Shown here: piece after piece, positions 1 to 6,878 of the stretch | Layout: the number at the start of each line of letters is the position of its first letter | How positions within the stretch are numbered: the first letter of the stretch is position 1 | Assembly: GCA_900543755.1 (NCBI GenBank) | Contig: UQSP01000019.1 | Coordinates: forward strand, 1-31,904 | Direction of reading: 5' to 3' | Source of the DNA: an uncultured Eubacteriales bacterium | GTDB taxonomy: Bacteria > Bacillota > Clostridia > Christensenellales > Pumilibacteraceae | Length of the DNA: 31,904 bases | Position numbers and translations under genes: made by a program | Notes under the pieces: generated by a model | Databases searched by the model: none | What the model was told of the DNA's origin: nothing | The model's input: only the letters and a program-made list of their open reading frames with translations

Positions 1-46
1 TACACCCTAGAGTTCGTCGGCAGCGTCAGATGTGTATAAGAGACAG
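1..46. other. Nextera sequencing adapter, not genomic
   Basis: Positions 14-46 match the 33-base Nextera Read 1 transposase adapter exactly, ending in the 19-base mosaic end. Positions 6-13 read CCTAGAGT, which I recall as the i5 index S516, and positions 1-5 are the tail of the P5 primer. This is library DNA left on the contig end. Genomic sequence starts at 47. Confidence 0.98.
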
Positions 47-101
47 CAATGTAACCGTCTAAAGCCTTTTGCATCTCGAAAATTTTATCAAGTTTATCCA
101 T
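47..101 (-). CDS. N-terminus of a probable dimeric dUTPase (dUTPase_2 family), cut by contig end
   Basis: Only 18 codons remain. They read MDKLDKIFEMQKALDGYI, starting at ATG 101-99 with an AGGAGA ribosome binding site at 109-114. The pattern 'LxKIFEMQKxLD' is the usual start of all-alpha dimeric dUTPases, which hydrolyse dUTP to dUMP and keep uracil out of DNA. A dUTPase next to an M16 peptidase and pnp is a common clostridial arrangement. The start lies 25 bases downstream of the M16 stop, so the two are probably cotranscribed. The frame stays open into the adapter, so an automatic call would carry a false adapter-encoded tail. With 18 residues the family call is tentative. Confidence 0.6.
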
Positions 102-126
102 AATTTTATCTCCTGTTTGATTTTTA

Positions 127-1380
127 TCAGAATATCTTGAGAATATCGACAGAGGTTTTTTTGCCGACGTAAGCCGCATTCATTTTGTCGTAATTAAAAA
201 CTTCTCTTGCAAAAGCGTTTGCTTTTTCTTTGGTAACGGCGTCAATTTCGGCAATCTTGCGGTCAACGTCGTAAAGTTCGCCCTTAAGCAGCAAAAGCTT
301 TCCGCAGGAGGACATAACCGTCTGCACGTTTTCTTCAGCGAAAACCAAAGCGGATTTAAGCTGAACTTTTGTTCTTTCCAACTCCTCGTCCGTTATTCCC
401 TTGTCCTTAATAAGGTCGATTTCCTTTTTTACCGCGGTAAGCGCACACTCCGTATTACACTCGCTTATGTTGAGAAAAACGTTAAGCGTGCCTATATCGC
501 TGTAGCCGTTGGGTACGGAATAAACGCTGTACGCAAGCCCTTGCTGTTCCCTTACGGACTGGAACAGTCTGGAACTCATACCACCGCCGACTATCACGTT
601 AAGCGCGGCCTGAACGGTAAAATCCTTATCCCCGAACGGAAGCGACGGGAAAGACAGGGCAATGTTGGATTGCTCGAAATTCTTGATTTTTTCCGAATAA
701 TTCCTGCTGTTGAATCGATTTTTCACAGGAAGAGTCTGCGCGTAATCTTTTTTGTAACGGCTGAGAATGTATTTTCTTATTAGTTTATCCGCAGCTTTTT
801 CGGTAATGTTACCCGAAAAGGCGATTACCGTGTTTTTCGGCGAATAATAATGCGCCATAAAATCCTTTACGTCGTCGCCCGTAAAACGCAGTACGTTTTC
901 ACTAGGGCCGAGTATTGTTTTGCCAAGACCGCTGTCACCGTAAGTTGCATAAGCGATTTCGTCGTAACAAATATCTTCGGGCGAATCTTCCACCATGTTT
1001 ATTTCTTCAACTATTACCTTACGTTCTTTATCGAGTTCCACAGCGGGAAAAACCGAGTCGAACATTATGTCGCCGAGCAGCGAAAAGCAATTTTCCGCGT
1101 ACTCGTCAACAGACTTGAAGTAATAACAAGTACATTCTTTACTGGTGAAAGCGTTTACGTTTGCTCCGTAGGATTCGAATTTATTGGCGATATCGAAAGG
1201 CGAAAGCTTGTCCGTACCTTTAAACATCATGTGTTCGGTGAAATGAGAAATGCCGTTGTTTTCCTTGTTTTCGGCATTGCTTCCTACTCCCACCCAAAAT
1301 CCCGCCGCAACCGATCTCACGCCGGGAATATATGCTATAACCGCTTTTAAGCCGTTTTCGTATTCAATTATACTGTTCAT
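127..1380 (-). CDS. M16 family zinc peptidase (processing-peptidase-like)
   Basis: A 417-residue cytoplasmic peptidase of the pitrilysin/mitochondrial processing peptidase family. The inverted zinc motif HFTEH is at residues 46-50, and the third zinc ligand is expected at Glu126 in 'IVEEINM', 76 residues further on, which is standard spacing. The second half is the non-catalytic M16 domain and carries the substrate-contact segment 'GGGMSSRLFQSVREQQGLAY' from about residue 275. Length fits single-chain bacterial M16B enzymes. The ATG at 1380 follows a GGAGGAG ribosome binding site. It lies 56 bases after the NodB-fold gene and just before the dUTPase start, so it is probably in one transcript with them. 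The natural substrate of such bacterial enzymes is generally unknown. Confidence 0.93.
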   Translation of the reverse strand: MNSIIEYENGLKAVIAYIPGVRSVAAGFWVGVGSNAENKENNGISHFTEHMMFKGTDKLSPFDIANKFESYGANVNAFTSKECTCYYFKSVDEYAENCFSLLGDIMFDSVFPAVELDKERKVIVEEINMVEDSPEDICYDEIAYATYGDSGLGKTILGPSENVLRFTGDDVKDFMAHYYSPKNTVIAFSGNITEKAADKLIRKYILSRYKKDYAQTLPVKNRFNSRNYSEKIKNFEQSNIALSFPSLPFGDKDFTVQAALNVIVGGGMSSRLFQSVREQQGLAYSVYSVPNGYSDIGTLNVFLNISECNTECALTAVKKEIDLIKDKGITDEELERTKVQLKSALVFAEENVQTVMSSCGKLLLLKGELYDVDRKIAEIDAVTKEKANAFAREVFNYDKMNAAYVGKKTSVDILKIF

Positions 1381-1436
1381 CTGTACTCCTCCTCGGATAG
1401 TATTGTTTTTGCCGTCGCGTTTTATAAGAAATGCGC

Positions 1437-2144
1437 CTATTCCGCTCTCAGAACTTCGCTGACGGGCGCAACGGTAAGTCCTGCCTCTTTTATCGCTTTG
1501 ACAATGCTGTCAAGCGCCGCAAGCGTAGCCGCCGTAGGATGCATCAGAATTAGGTCTCCGCCGGAAACGTTTTTCACGGCGCGGTTGAATATAAGCTTGC
1601 TGTCCTTATCCCGCCAGTCTATCGTGTCTTTAGACCACATGATTGTAGTATAACCCAATTCTTTGGCAATTTCAAGCGTTACGTCGTCAAAAGCGCCCGA
1701 CGGAGGCGCAAAAAGCGTCATATTTATTCCGCCTACGGCAGAAACAAGATTGTGTGTCGACGTAATTTCCTCGCGATTGCGTTCAGCCGAAATTTTATCA
1801 TGGTCTTTGTGGAAAAAACCGTGATTGCCTATTTCATGACCTTCGTTAACGATTTTTTTGAACGCTTCCTCGTTATCGCGCACCCACATTCCGCCCACAA
1901 AAAAAGTGGTCTTAACGTTATTGTCCCTCAGCACTTCAAGCATGCCGTCTATATATTCCGTGCCCCAGTAAACGTTTATCATGAGCGAAACTTTTTCCGA
2001 ATTCGCACCTTTGTATACAGGAGCGTTGTTCGCGTCCGCGGCAACGACCGTCCCCGTTATACCGAACAGGAACAGCCCCGCGATTACTGCCGTCATGGCA
2101 ATGTTCGCCACCACTCTGCGCGTAAATTTTAAGCCCGATTTCAT
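1437..2144 (-). CDS. Exported NodB-fold polysaccharide deacetylase-like protein with degenerate active site
   Basis: A 235-residue protein with an N-terminal signal/anchor segment (hydrophobic residues about 12-35, ending VVAA). ATG 2144 is preferred over GTG 2150 because only the ATG sits at proper distance from the GGGAGAG ribosome binding site. The NodB/CE4 fold is visible: 'TTFFVGG' (79-85), the metal pair HGFFH (108-112), 'DTIDW' and 'ILMHP'. The first motif, normally TFDDG with the catalytic base Asp, reads 'INVYWG' (56-61). The Arg of the third motif (RPP) is Ala in 'FAPPSG'. The protein may therefore be inactive, or act with another geometry, on peptidoglycan or its fragments. It lies downstream of the pnp terminator and probably starts its own transcript running into the M16 gene. 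Confidence 0.8.
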   Translation of the reverse strand: MKSGLKFTRRVVANIAMTAVIAGLFLFGITGTVVAADANNAPVYKGANSEKVSLMINVYWGTEYIDGMLEVLRDNNVKTTFFVGGMWVRDNEEAFKKIVNEGHEIGNHGFFHKDHDKISAERNREEITSTHNLVSAVGGINMTLFAPPSGAFDDVTLEIAKELGYTTIMWSKDTIDWRDKDSKLIFNRAVKNVSGGDLILMHPTAATLAALDSIVKAIKEAGLTVAPVSEVLRAE

Positions 2145-2258
2145 CTGCACTCTCCCGTCTTAACCGCAAAAAAAGCGGCTGTAATATCACTGTATAATAA
2201 TATTCGGGAAAACGTATTTATATGAAGCGCGTTCTTTCAAATGTTTAATTTAATTAAT

Positions 2259-2294
2259 AAAAAACATATCCGCCCGTTTAAGCGGACGGATATG
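2259..2294 (-). terminator. Rho-independent terminator after pnp
   Basis: An inverted repeat at 2265-2294 (CATATCCG, one mismatch, CCG; six-base loop) is followed on the minus strand by six T. It lies 19 bases past the pnp stop and separates pnp from the NodB-fold gene. Confidence 0.85.
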
Positions 2295-2313
2295 ACGGAC
2301 TACCGTTTCTTAT

Positions 2314-4398
2314 TCAGAGTTTTTTCTTAAGGCGAAGATTAATCCTTCCTTTGTCGTCGATTTTGATAACTTCAACCACGACGGTATCGCCTACGTTAAC
2401 CACGTCTGTTACTTTTTCCACACGCTCTTTTGCAAGCTTTGAAATATGAATCATGCCGTCCTTATTGGGTGCAAGTTCCACAAACGCACCGATTTCGATG
2501 GTGCGGACGACTTTACCCTCGTAAATCTTGCCGGGTACGGGATCTTCGACAATGTAAAGCACGATGTTCTTCGCTTTCTCGGCCATATCGCTGTCGTTGG
2601 TAGCGATGTAAACCGTACCGTCGTCCTCGATGTCCATTTTAACGCCTGTTTCTTCGATAATCTTATTAATAACCTTACCCTGCTTTCCGATAACGTCGCC
2701 GATCTTCTCGGGGTCGATGGTAAAGGAAATAATCTTGGGTGCCCAGGGCGAAAGTTCCTTTCTGGGTTCGGGCAAAACGGCAAGCATTTTGTCGAGAATG
2801 TAAAGTCTGCCTTCTCTTGCCTGCGCGAGAGCCGTACGAAGAATTCTCTCGTCGATGCCTTTGATTTTTATGTCCATCTGAATGGCGGTAATGCCTTTTG
2901 CCGTACCTGCCACCTTAAAGTCCATATCGCCCAAAAAGTCTTCCATGCCCTGAATGTCGGACATAATGGCAACCCTGTCGCTTTCGGTGTCTTTGACAAG
3001 ACCCATGGCAATACCCGCTACGGGAGCCTTTATGGGTACGCCCGCGTCCATAAGCGCAAGACAGGAACCGCATACGCTTGCCTGAGAAGTCGAGCCGTTG
3101 GAGCTAAGTATCTCGCTGACGGTACGGATGCAGTAAGGGAATTCCTCTTCAGAGGGAATGACGGGCTCAAGCGCACGTTCTGCCAAAGCGCCGTGACCGA
3201 TTTCGCGGCGGCCGGGTCCTCTTAAGGGCTTAGCCTCGCCGGAGCTGTATCCCGGGAAATTGTAATGGTGCATATATCTTTTGCAGTATTCTTCGTCAAG
3301 ATTTTCAAGCTTCTGCACTTCGCTCATCATGCCGAGAGTACAGGTTGAAAGCGCCTGCGACTGGCCGCGGGTAAAAACTGCGGAACCGTGAACTCTGGGC
3401 AAAATACCAACTTCGCACCAGATATCGCGGATTTCGGTCATTTTTCTGCCGTCGGGACGGAATCCTTCGTTAAGAATCTTTGCGCGAACTTTTTCTTTGG
3501 TAACGTAATAAATGACGTCTTTGATTTCGCGCGCGTTATCGGGGTAAATTTCCGCAAAATGCTCAAGCACTTTTTCGTCCACAGCGTCCTGTTTTTTCTG
3601 GCGCTCCTGACGATCGGTTTCAGCCAAAGCTTCGTCAACCAGCTTGTCCGCGTATTCTCTGACGGCGAGATTGATGTCCTCGGGAATAGTATAAAGGTTT
3701 ACGGCAAGCTTTTCCTTGCCCACTTCTTTAACTATTTTGTTGATAAACGCAACCTGCTTCTTGATTTCCTCGTGCGCATACAGAATGCCACCAAGCATTA
3801 CGTCCTCGGAAACCTCGTTTGCGCCCGCTTCCACCATCATAATGGCGTCGGCTGTACCGGAAACGTAAACGTGCATCTGACTTTTTGCGCGCTGTTCGTT
3901 GTCGGGGTTAATGACGTACTGGCCGTCCACATATCCCACTACCACCGAACCCGTAGGTCCGTAGAAAGGAATGTCGGATACCGAAAGCGCAACGGAAGAA
4001 CCAATCATACCGAATACTTCGGGCGGGATATTGGTATCAACGGAAAGCGCGGTCGCAACCACGCACACGTCGTTGAAAAGTCCCTTGGGGAACAAAGGTC
4101 TGATGGGTCTGTCTATAAGACGGGAAGTAAGAATGGCCTTATCGCTTGCCCTTCCTTCTCTTCTTTTAAAGCTGCCGGGAATTTTGCCGACCGCATACAT
4201 TTTTTCCTCGAAATCAACGCTTAAAGGAAAGAAATCCATACCGGGACGGGGCTCGGGCGACATGTTTACGTTAGTCATGACAACGGTATCGCCGCACCTT
4301 ATTATGCACGAACCGTTGCTGAGTCCGCAGTACTTGCCGATTTCAACGGTCATCTCCCTTCCGCCAACCGTAGTTTTGAAAATTTTAGCTTCGTTCAT
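2314..4398 (-). CDS. pnp: Polyribonucleotide nucleotidyltransferase (PNPase)
   Basis: A 694-residue phosphorolytic 3'-5' exoribonuclease that degrades mRNA to nucleoside diphosphates, working as a trimer. The order is complete: first RNase PH domain (about 1-140), helical linker, second RNase PH domain (about 310-540) with 'FRPDGRK' and 'RGQSQAL', a KH domain with its GKQG loop, and a C-terminal S1 domain ('GKIYEGKVV' to 'INLRLKK'). ATG 4398 is chosen because the upstream GTG at 4413 overlaps the GGGAGG ribosome binding site. It follows rpsO across a terminator-like hairpin, the classic rpsO-pnp pair. A second small hairpin (CCGCG/CGCGG, 4421-4435) lies just before the ribosome binding site. 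PNPase is autoregulated through its leader in E. coli; whether that holds here is not known. Confidence 0.97.
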   Translation of the reverse strand: MNEAKIFKTTVGGREMTVEIGKYCGLSNGSCIIRCGDTVVMTNVNMSPEPRPGMDFFPLSVDFEEKMYAVGKIPGSFKRREGRASDKAILTSRLIDRPIRPLFPKGLFNDVCVVATALSVDTNIPPEVFGMIGSSVALSVSDIPFYGPTGSVVVGYVDGQYVINPDNEQRAKSQMHVYVSGTADAIMMVEAGANEVSEDVMLGGILYAHEEIKKQVAFINKIVKEVGKEKLAVNLYTIPEDINLAVREYADKLVDEALAETDRQERQKKQDAVDEKVLEHFAEIYPDNAREIKDVIYYVTKEKVRAKILNEGFRPDGRKMTEIRDIWCEVGILPRVHGSAVFTRGQSQALSTCTLGMMSEVQKLENLDEEYCKRYMHHYNFPGYSSGEAKPLRGPGRREIGHGALAERALEPVIPSEEEFPYCIRTVSEILSSNGSTSQASVCGSCLALMDAGVPIKAPVAGIAMGLVKDTESDRVAIMSDIQGMEDFLGDMDFKVAGTAKGITAIQMDIKIKGIDERILRTALAQAREGRLYILDKMLAVLPEPRKELSPWAPKIISFTIDPEKIGDVIGKQGKVINKIIEETGVKMDIEDDGTVYIATNDSDMAEKAKNIVLYIVEDPVPGKIYEGKVVRTIEIGAFVELAPNKDGMIHISKLAKERVEKVTDVVNVGDTVVVEVIKIDDKGRINLRLKKKL

Positions 4399-4440
4399 AT
4401 AAAAACCTCCCACGCCGAACCCGCGTCTCTCGCGGACGGC

Positions 4441-4475
4441 AAAAAATTAAGGGCATAACAACCGATTACGCCCTT
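4441..4475 (-). terminator. Terminator/attenuator between rpsO and pnp
   Basis: AAGGGC (4449-4454) pairs with GCCCTT (4470-4475), followed on the minus strand by AA and six T. It lies 13 bases past the rpsO stop. Since pnp has no clear promoter of its own in the 90-base gap, partial read-through probably sets the rpsO to pnp ratio. Confidence 0.75.
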
Positions 4476-4488
4476 GAAATTTTACAAA

Positions 4489-4752
4489 TTACTTTCTTAA
4501 ATCAAGTTTTGCGATAAGCTGTCTGTATCTCTCGATATCAAGCTCCTTGAGATAATTCAACAGACTTCTTCTCGAGCCTACCATCTGCAACAAACCGCGG
4601 CGGGAATGGAAATCCTTTGCGTGCACCTTAAGATGTTCGGTCAAATGGTTGATGCGGTAAGTCAGAAGCGCTATCTGAACTTCGGGGCTTCCCGTGTCGC
4701 CTTCGTGCGTTGCGTATTCGGCAATAATCTGTGCCTTAGTTTCCTTATCCAT
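4489..4752 (-). CDS. rpsO: 30S ribosomal protein S15
   Basis: An 87-residue protein, the normal S15 length. It carries family landmarks 'GDTGSPEVQIALLT', 'HLKVHAKDFHSRRGL' and 'VGSRRSLLNYL'. S15 binds the 16S rRNA central domain early in small-subunit assembly. The ATG at 4752 follows a GGAGGA ribosome binding site. It has a strong promoter inside the end of hemZ and an 80-base leader that can fold, so it can be controlled separately from the upstream operon. pnp follows. Confidence 0.98.
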   Translation of the reverse strand: MDKETKAQIIAEYATHEGDTGSPEVQIALLTYRINHLTEHLKVHAKDFHSRRGLLQMVGSRRSLLNYLKELDIERYRQLIAKLDLRK

Positions 4753-4835
4753 AATTTTTATCCTCCATGGAAAATTTATTCGCCTCGAACCTAAGTAGCG
4801 GGACGGAGATTCCCAAACCTGTGGAACGAGGTACT
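4753..4835 (-). promoter_or_regulatory. Structured rpsO leader, possible S15 autoregulatory RNA
   Basis: The transcript from the promoter at 4842-4870 would have a leader of about 80 bases. It can form an outer helix (4783-4787 with 4827-4831, CCTCG/CGAGG) and an inner helix (GGGA 4800-4803 with TCCC 4811-4814). S15 represses its own mRNA through leader structures in several bacteria. I cannot match this one to a known leader class. Confidence 0.4.
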
Positions 4836-4841
4836 TTATTT

Positions 4842-4870
4842 ATTATATCACCAAGTCACGCTTTTGTAAA
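4842..4870 (-). promoter_or_regulatory. Sigma-A-type promoter for rpsO-pnp
   Basis: On the minus strand TTTACA (4865-4870), a 17-base spacer and TATAAT (4842-4847). The -35 box lies within the last codons of hemZ. Confidence 0.85.
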
Positions 4871-6283
4871 CTGTTTTTGAAAGAAATTTCTCTTCTCCGC
4901 CAACTTTTCGTCAAAGCGGTCGAGATAAAGCTTTACGTCCCTTAAATCGGCAAAACGAACTATTCGTTTCTCCCGTGAAGACACCGCTTTGGATATGGAG
5001 CCCGCACCGCAAGCAATAACCGACAGACAATCCTCCATTGTGGTGACGTTGTTGACACATTGTTTTCCTTTTAAACAATAACCCACGTTTTCAAGATTAC
5101 CCAGCATCTGCTTCTGACGATAAAGATAATACGGAATATACCCTTTCTCCGTCAGCCTGTCAAAAGCGTATTCTGTCATTAATTCGATATCGGAATTAAA
5201 ATATCTGCCTTCCTGTTTAAGTTCCGACCCGTTCTTTCTCGACAAAGTGTGCACTGTGACGTTTTCCGGGATGAGTTCCGCAATTTTGTCAAGCGAAAAT
5301 TTAAAGTCATCGATGGTTTCTCCGTTTAATCCAGCTATCAAATCAACGTTGACGTCAAAATCGTATCTGCGGGCAAGAGCGAATTTAAGGTAAAAATCTT
5401 CCGACGTGTGACTTCTTCCTATTTCCTTAAGCGTTTTATCGTTAAGAGTTTGAGGATTAACGCATATTCTGCTTGCGCCCACTTGCTTGATGGCGTCCAG
5501 CTTTTCTTCGGTAATAGTATCGGGTCGCCCTGCTTCCACCGTAAACTCAACGTCCCGAAACGGAAAATCACTTAAAAGATAATATAAATCCTCTGCAGAG
5601 AGTGCGGTAGGCGTTCCGCCTCCTACATATACAGAACACAGCTTTCCGTAGGAAAAAACCGTATCCACGGCGTCGGAAATCTCCTCTTTCAGCCTTTTAA
5701 CATAATCGGGAATAAGCCCCGAGGCACGCGACACGGTTTCAGTCGTAAAGGAACAGTATTTGCACTTAGAAGTGCAAAAAGGTATATGGATATAAATATT
5801 GAAAAGATTATCGTCTTTTTTGTAGTATCCCTGCTGATTTTTTACGATGTCGCATATAAGCGCGGACTTTTCGTTTTTTACAAAAAATCTTTCGCTAAGC
5901 TGCTGTCTGCATTCTTCTAAAGAAAGACCTTCCTCCAGCATATCGTAAACAAGCTTTGATGGTCTTATTCCCGTAAGACTGCCCCAAGGCGGCTTTAAGC
6001 CCGTAAAAGAAGAAAACGCGCGGTAAACGGACAGCTTACACTCGCGCTTAAAAAGACGCTTGTAAGCCGTCTCCGACAGATTTTTTTCTATGGTTTTGGC
6101 GTAATTATAACTGTTTTCGTCTATACAAACGGTATTTTTTATTTCCGTCCCCGATAAAGTTGCGTTTTCGTCGCAAAAGTGCCGCACTTTAAAATCGCAA
6201 TCCTCGAAATAAGGAAAAAACAGTTTTACTTCGTCAAGCAGATCGCTTTTTATGTCTTCTTTGTTTGTGGAAAATTCAAGCAT
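4856..6283 (-). CDS. hemZ: Radical SAM protein HemZ (coproporphyrinogen dehydrogenase-like)
   Basis: A 475-residue member of the HemN/HemZ radical SAM group. The iron-sulfur motif is C170-x3-C174-x2-C177 in 'HIPFCTSKCKYC'. The HemZ-type N-terminal segment 'PPWGSLTGIRPSK' lies at about 98-110. The group is named for oxygen-independent oxidation of coproporphyrinogen III, but many clostridial members sit in genomes without a full haem pathway, so the true substrate is open. A TTG start at 6364 would add 27 residues overlapping the upstream gene. ATG 6283 gives a start typical of the family and overlaps the MBL gene end in ATGCTTGA, an 8-base overlap that suggests translational coupling. No clear ribosome binding site is seen, which fits coupling. 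Its 3' end contains the rpsO -35 box. Confidence 0.88.
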   Translation of the reverse strand: MLEFSTNKEDIKSDLLDEVKLFFPYFEDCDFKVRHFCDENATLSGTEIKNTVCIDENSYNYAKTIEKNLSETAYKRLFKRECKLSVYRAFSSFTGLKPPWGSLTGIRPSKLVYDMLEEGLSLEECRQQLSERFFVKNEKSALICDIVKNQQGYYKKDDNLFNIYIHIPFCTSKCKYCSFTTETVSRASGLIPDYVKRLKEEISDAVDTVFSYGKLCSVYVGGGTPTALSAEDLYYLLSDFPFRDVEFTVEAGRPDTITEEKLDAIKQVGASRICVNPQTLNDKTLKEIGRSHTSEDFYLKFALARRYDFDVNVDLIAGLNGETIDDFKFSLDKIAELIPENVTVHTLSRKNGSELKQEGRYFNSDIELMTEYAFDRLTEKGYIPYYLYRQKQMLGNLENVGYCLKGKQCVNNVTTMEDCLSVIACGAGSISKAVSSREKRIVRFADLRDVKLYLDRFDEKLAEKRNFFQKQFTKA

Positions 6284-6878
6284 AAGGGTTTGATACGCGC
6301 TCATAAGAGAGTCTTGTCTGTAATCCGTGTCCGGGTAAAACAATATAATCTTTTTCAAGCGCAAACAACTTTTTTATCGACTTGCGCATTTTTACGTCGC
6401 TGCCCGTGGGGAAATCCGTCCTTCCCACCGAAAGATGAAAAAGCGTATCGCCCGAAAACATAAAATTTTCCGCAATATAACAAACGCTGCCGTTCGTGTG
6501 CCCGGGAGTATGAACGACGGTAAACTCTATTCCGCAAAGGTCAAGCTTCTGCCCGTCGGTCACATAGTAATCGGGCTTGAAACTTTTAAATGAAATACCG
6601 AATTTTACCGCAAGATTTTTATCCGTACGCAGAAGCGATTTGTCTCCCGCATGCATAAATATTTTTGCCCCGTTTGACTGCAAAAGCGAGCACACGTTAC
6701 AGTGGTCAAAATGAGCGTGAGTCAGCAAAATGAACTTGCATTTAAGCCCGTTTTCCTCAAGCGTCGCAAACAAAAGGGGCGCGTTATCGCCGGGGTCAAC
6801 TATAACACAATCCGATTCGTTATACAAAATATAGGTATTGGTACTTGCCACGCTTGTGACCAGCTTAAGCATTTTCAT
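6276..6878 (-). CDS. MBL-fold metallohydrolase (glyoxalase II-like)
   Basis: A 200-residue metallo-beta-lactamase-fold enzyme. The metal-binding motif is H54-A-H56-F-D58-H59. Further landmarks are 'HTPGHTNG', 'FSGDTLF' and a late 'LPGHG', as in hydroxyacylglutathione hydrolase-like proteins. Such small stand-alone enzymes probably hydrolyse thioesters; the substrate is not known. The ATG at 6878 shares its A with the rel stop codon (TGATG), and its own stop overlaps the hemZ start. It is therefore the middle gene of a translationally coupled rel-MBL-hemZ chain, a frequent clostridial order. The dtd gene that often lies between rel and this gene is absent here. Confidence 0.9.
   Translation of the reverse strand: MKMLKLVTSVASTNTYILYNESDCVIVDPGDNAPLLFATLEENGLKCKFILLTHAHFDHCNVCSLLQSNGAKIFMHAGDKSLLRTDKNLAVKFGISFKSFKPDYYVTDGQKLDLCGIEFTVVHTPGHTNGSVCYIAENFMFSGDTLFHLSVGRTDFPTGSDVKMRKSIKKLFALEKDYIVLPGHGLQTRLSYERVSNPYA

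Noticed and set aside
2446..4224. Two long plus-strand open frames (259 and 278 codons) within pnp
   Set aside because: They are shadows of the strongly conserved pnp gene in another frame, with no ribosome binding site or recognisable domain.
6283..6364. Longer hemZ start at TTG 6364
   Set aside because: It would overlap the MBL gene by 89 bases with no ribosome binding site; ATG 6283 gives a family-like N-terminus and a coupled overlap.
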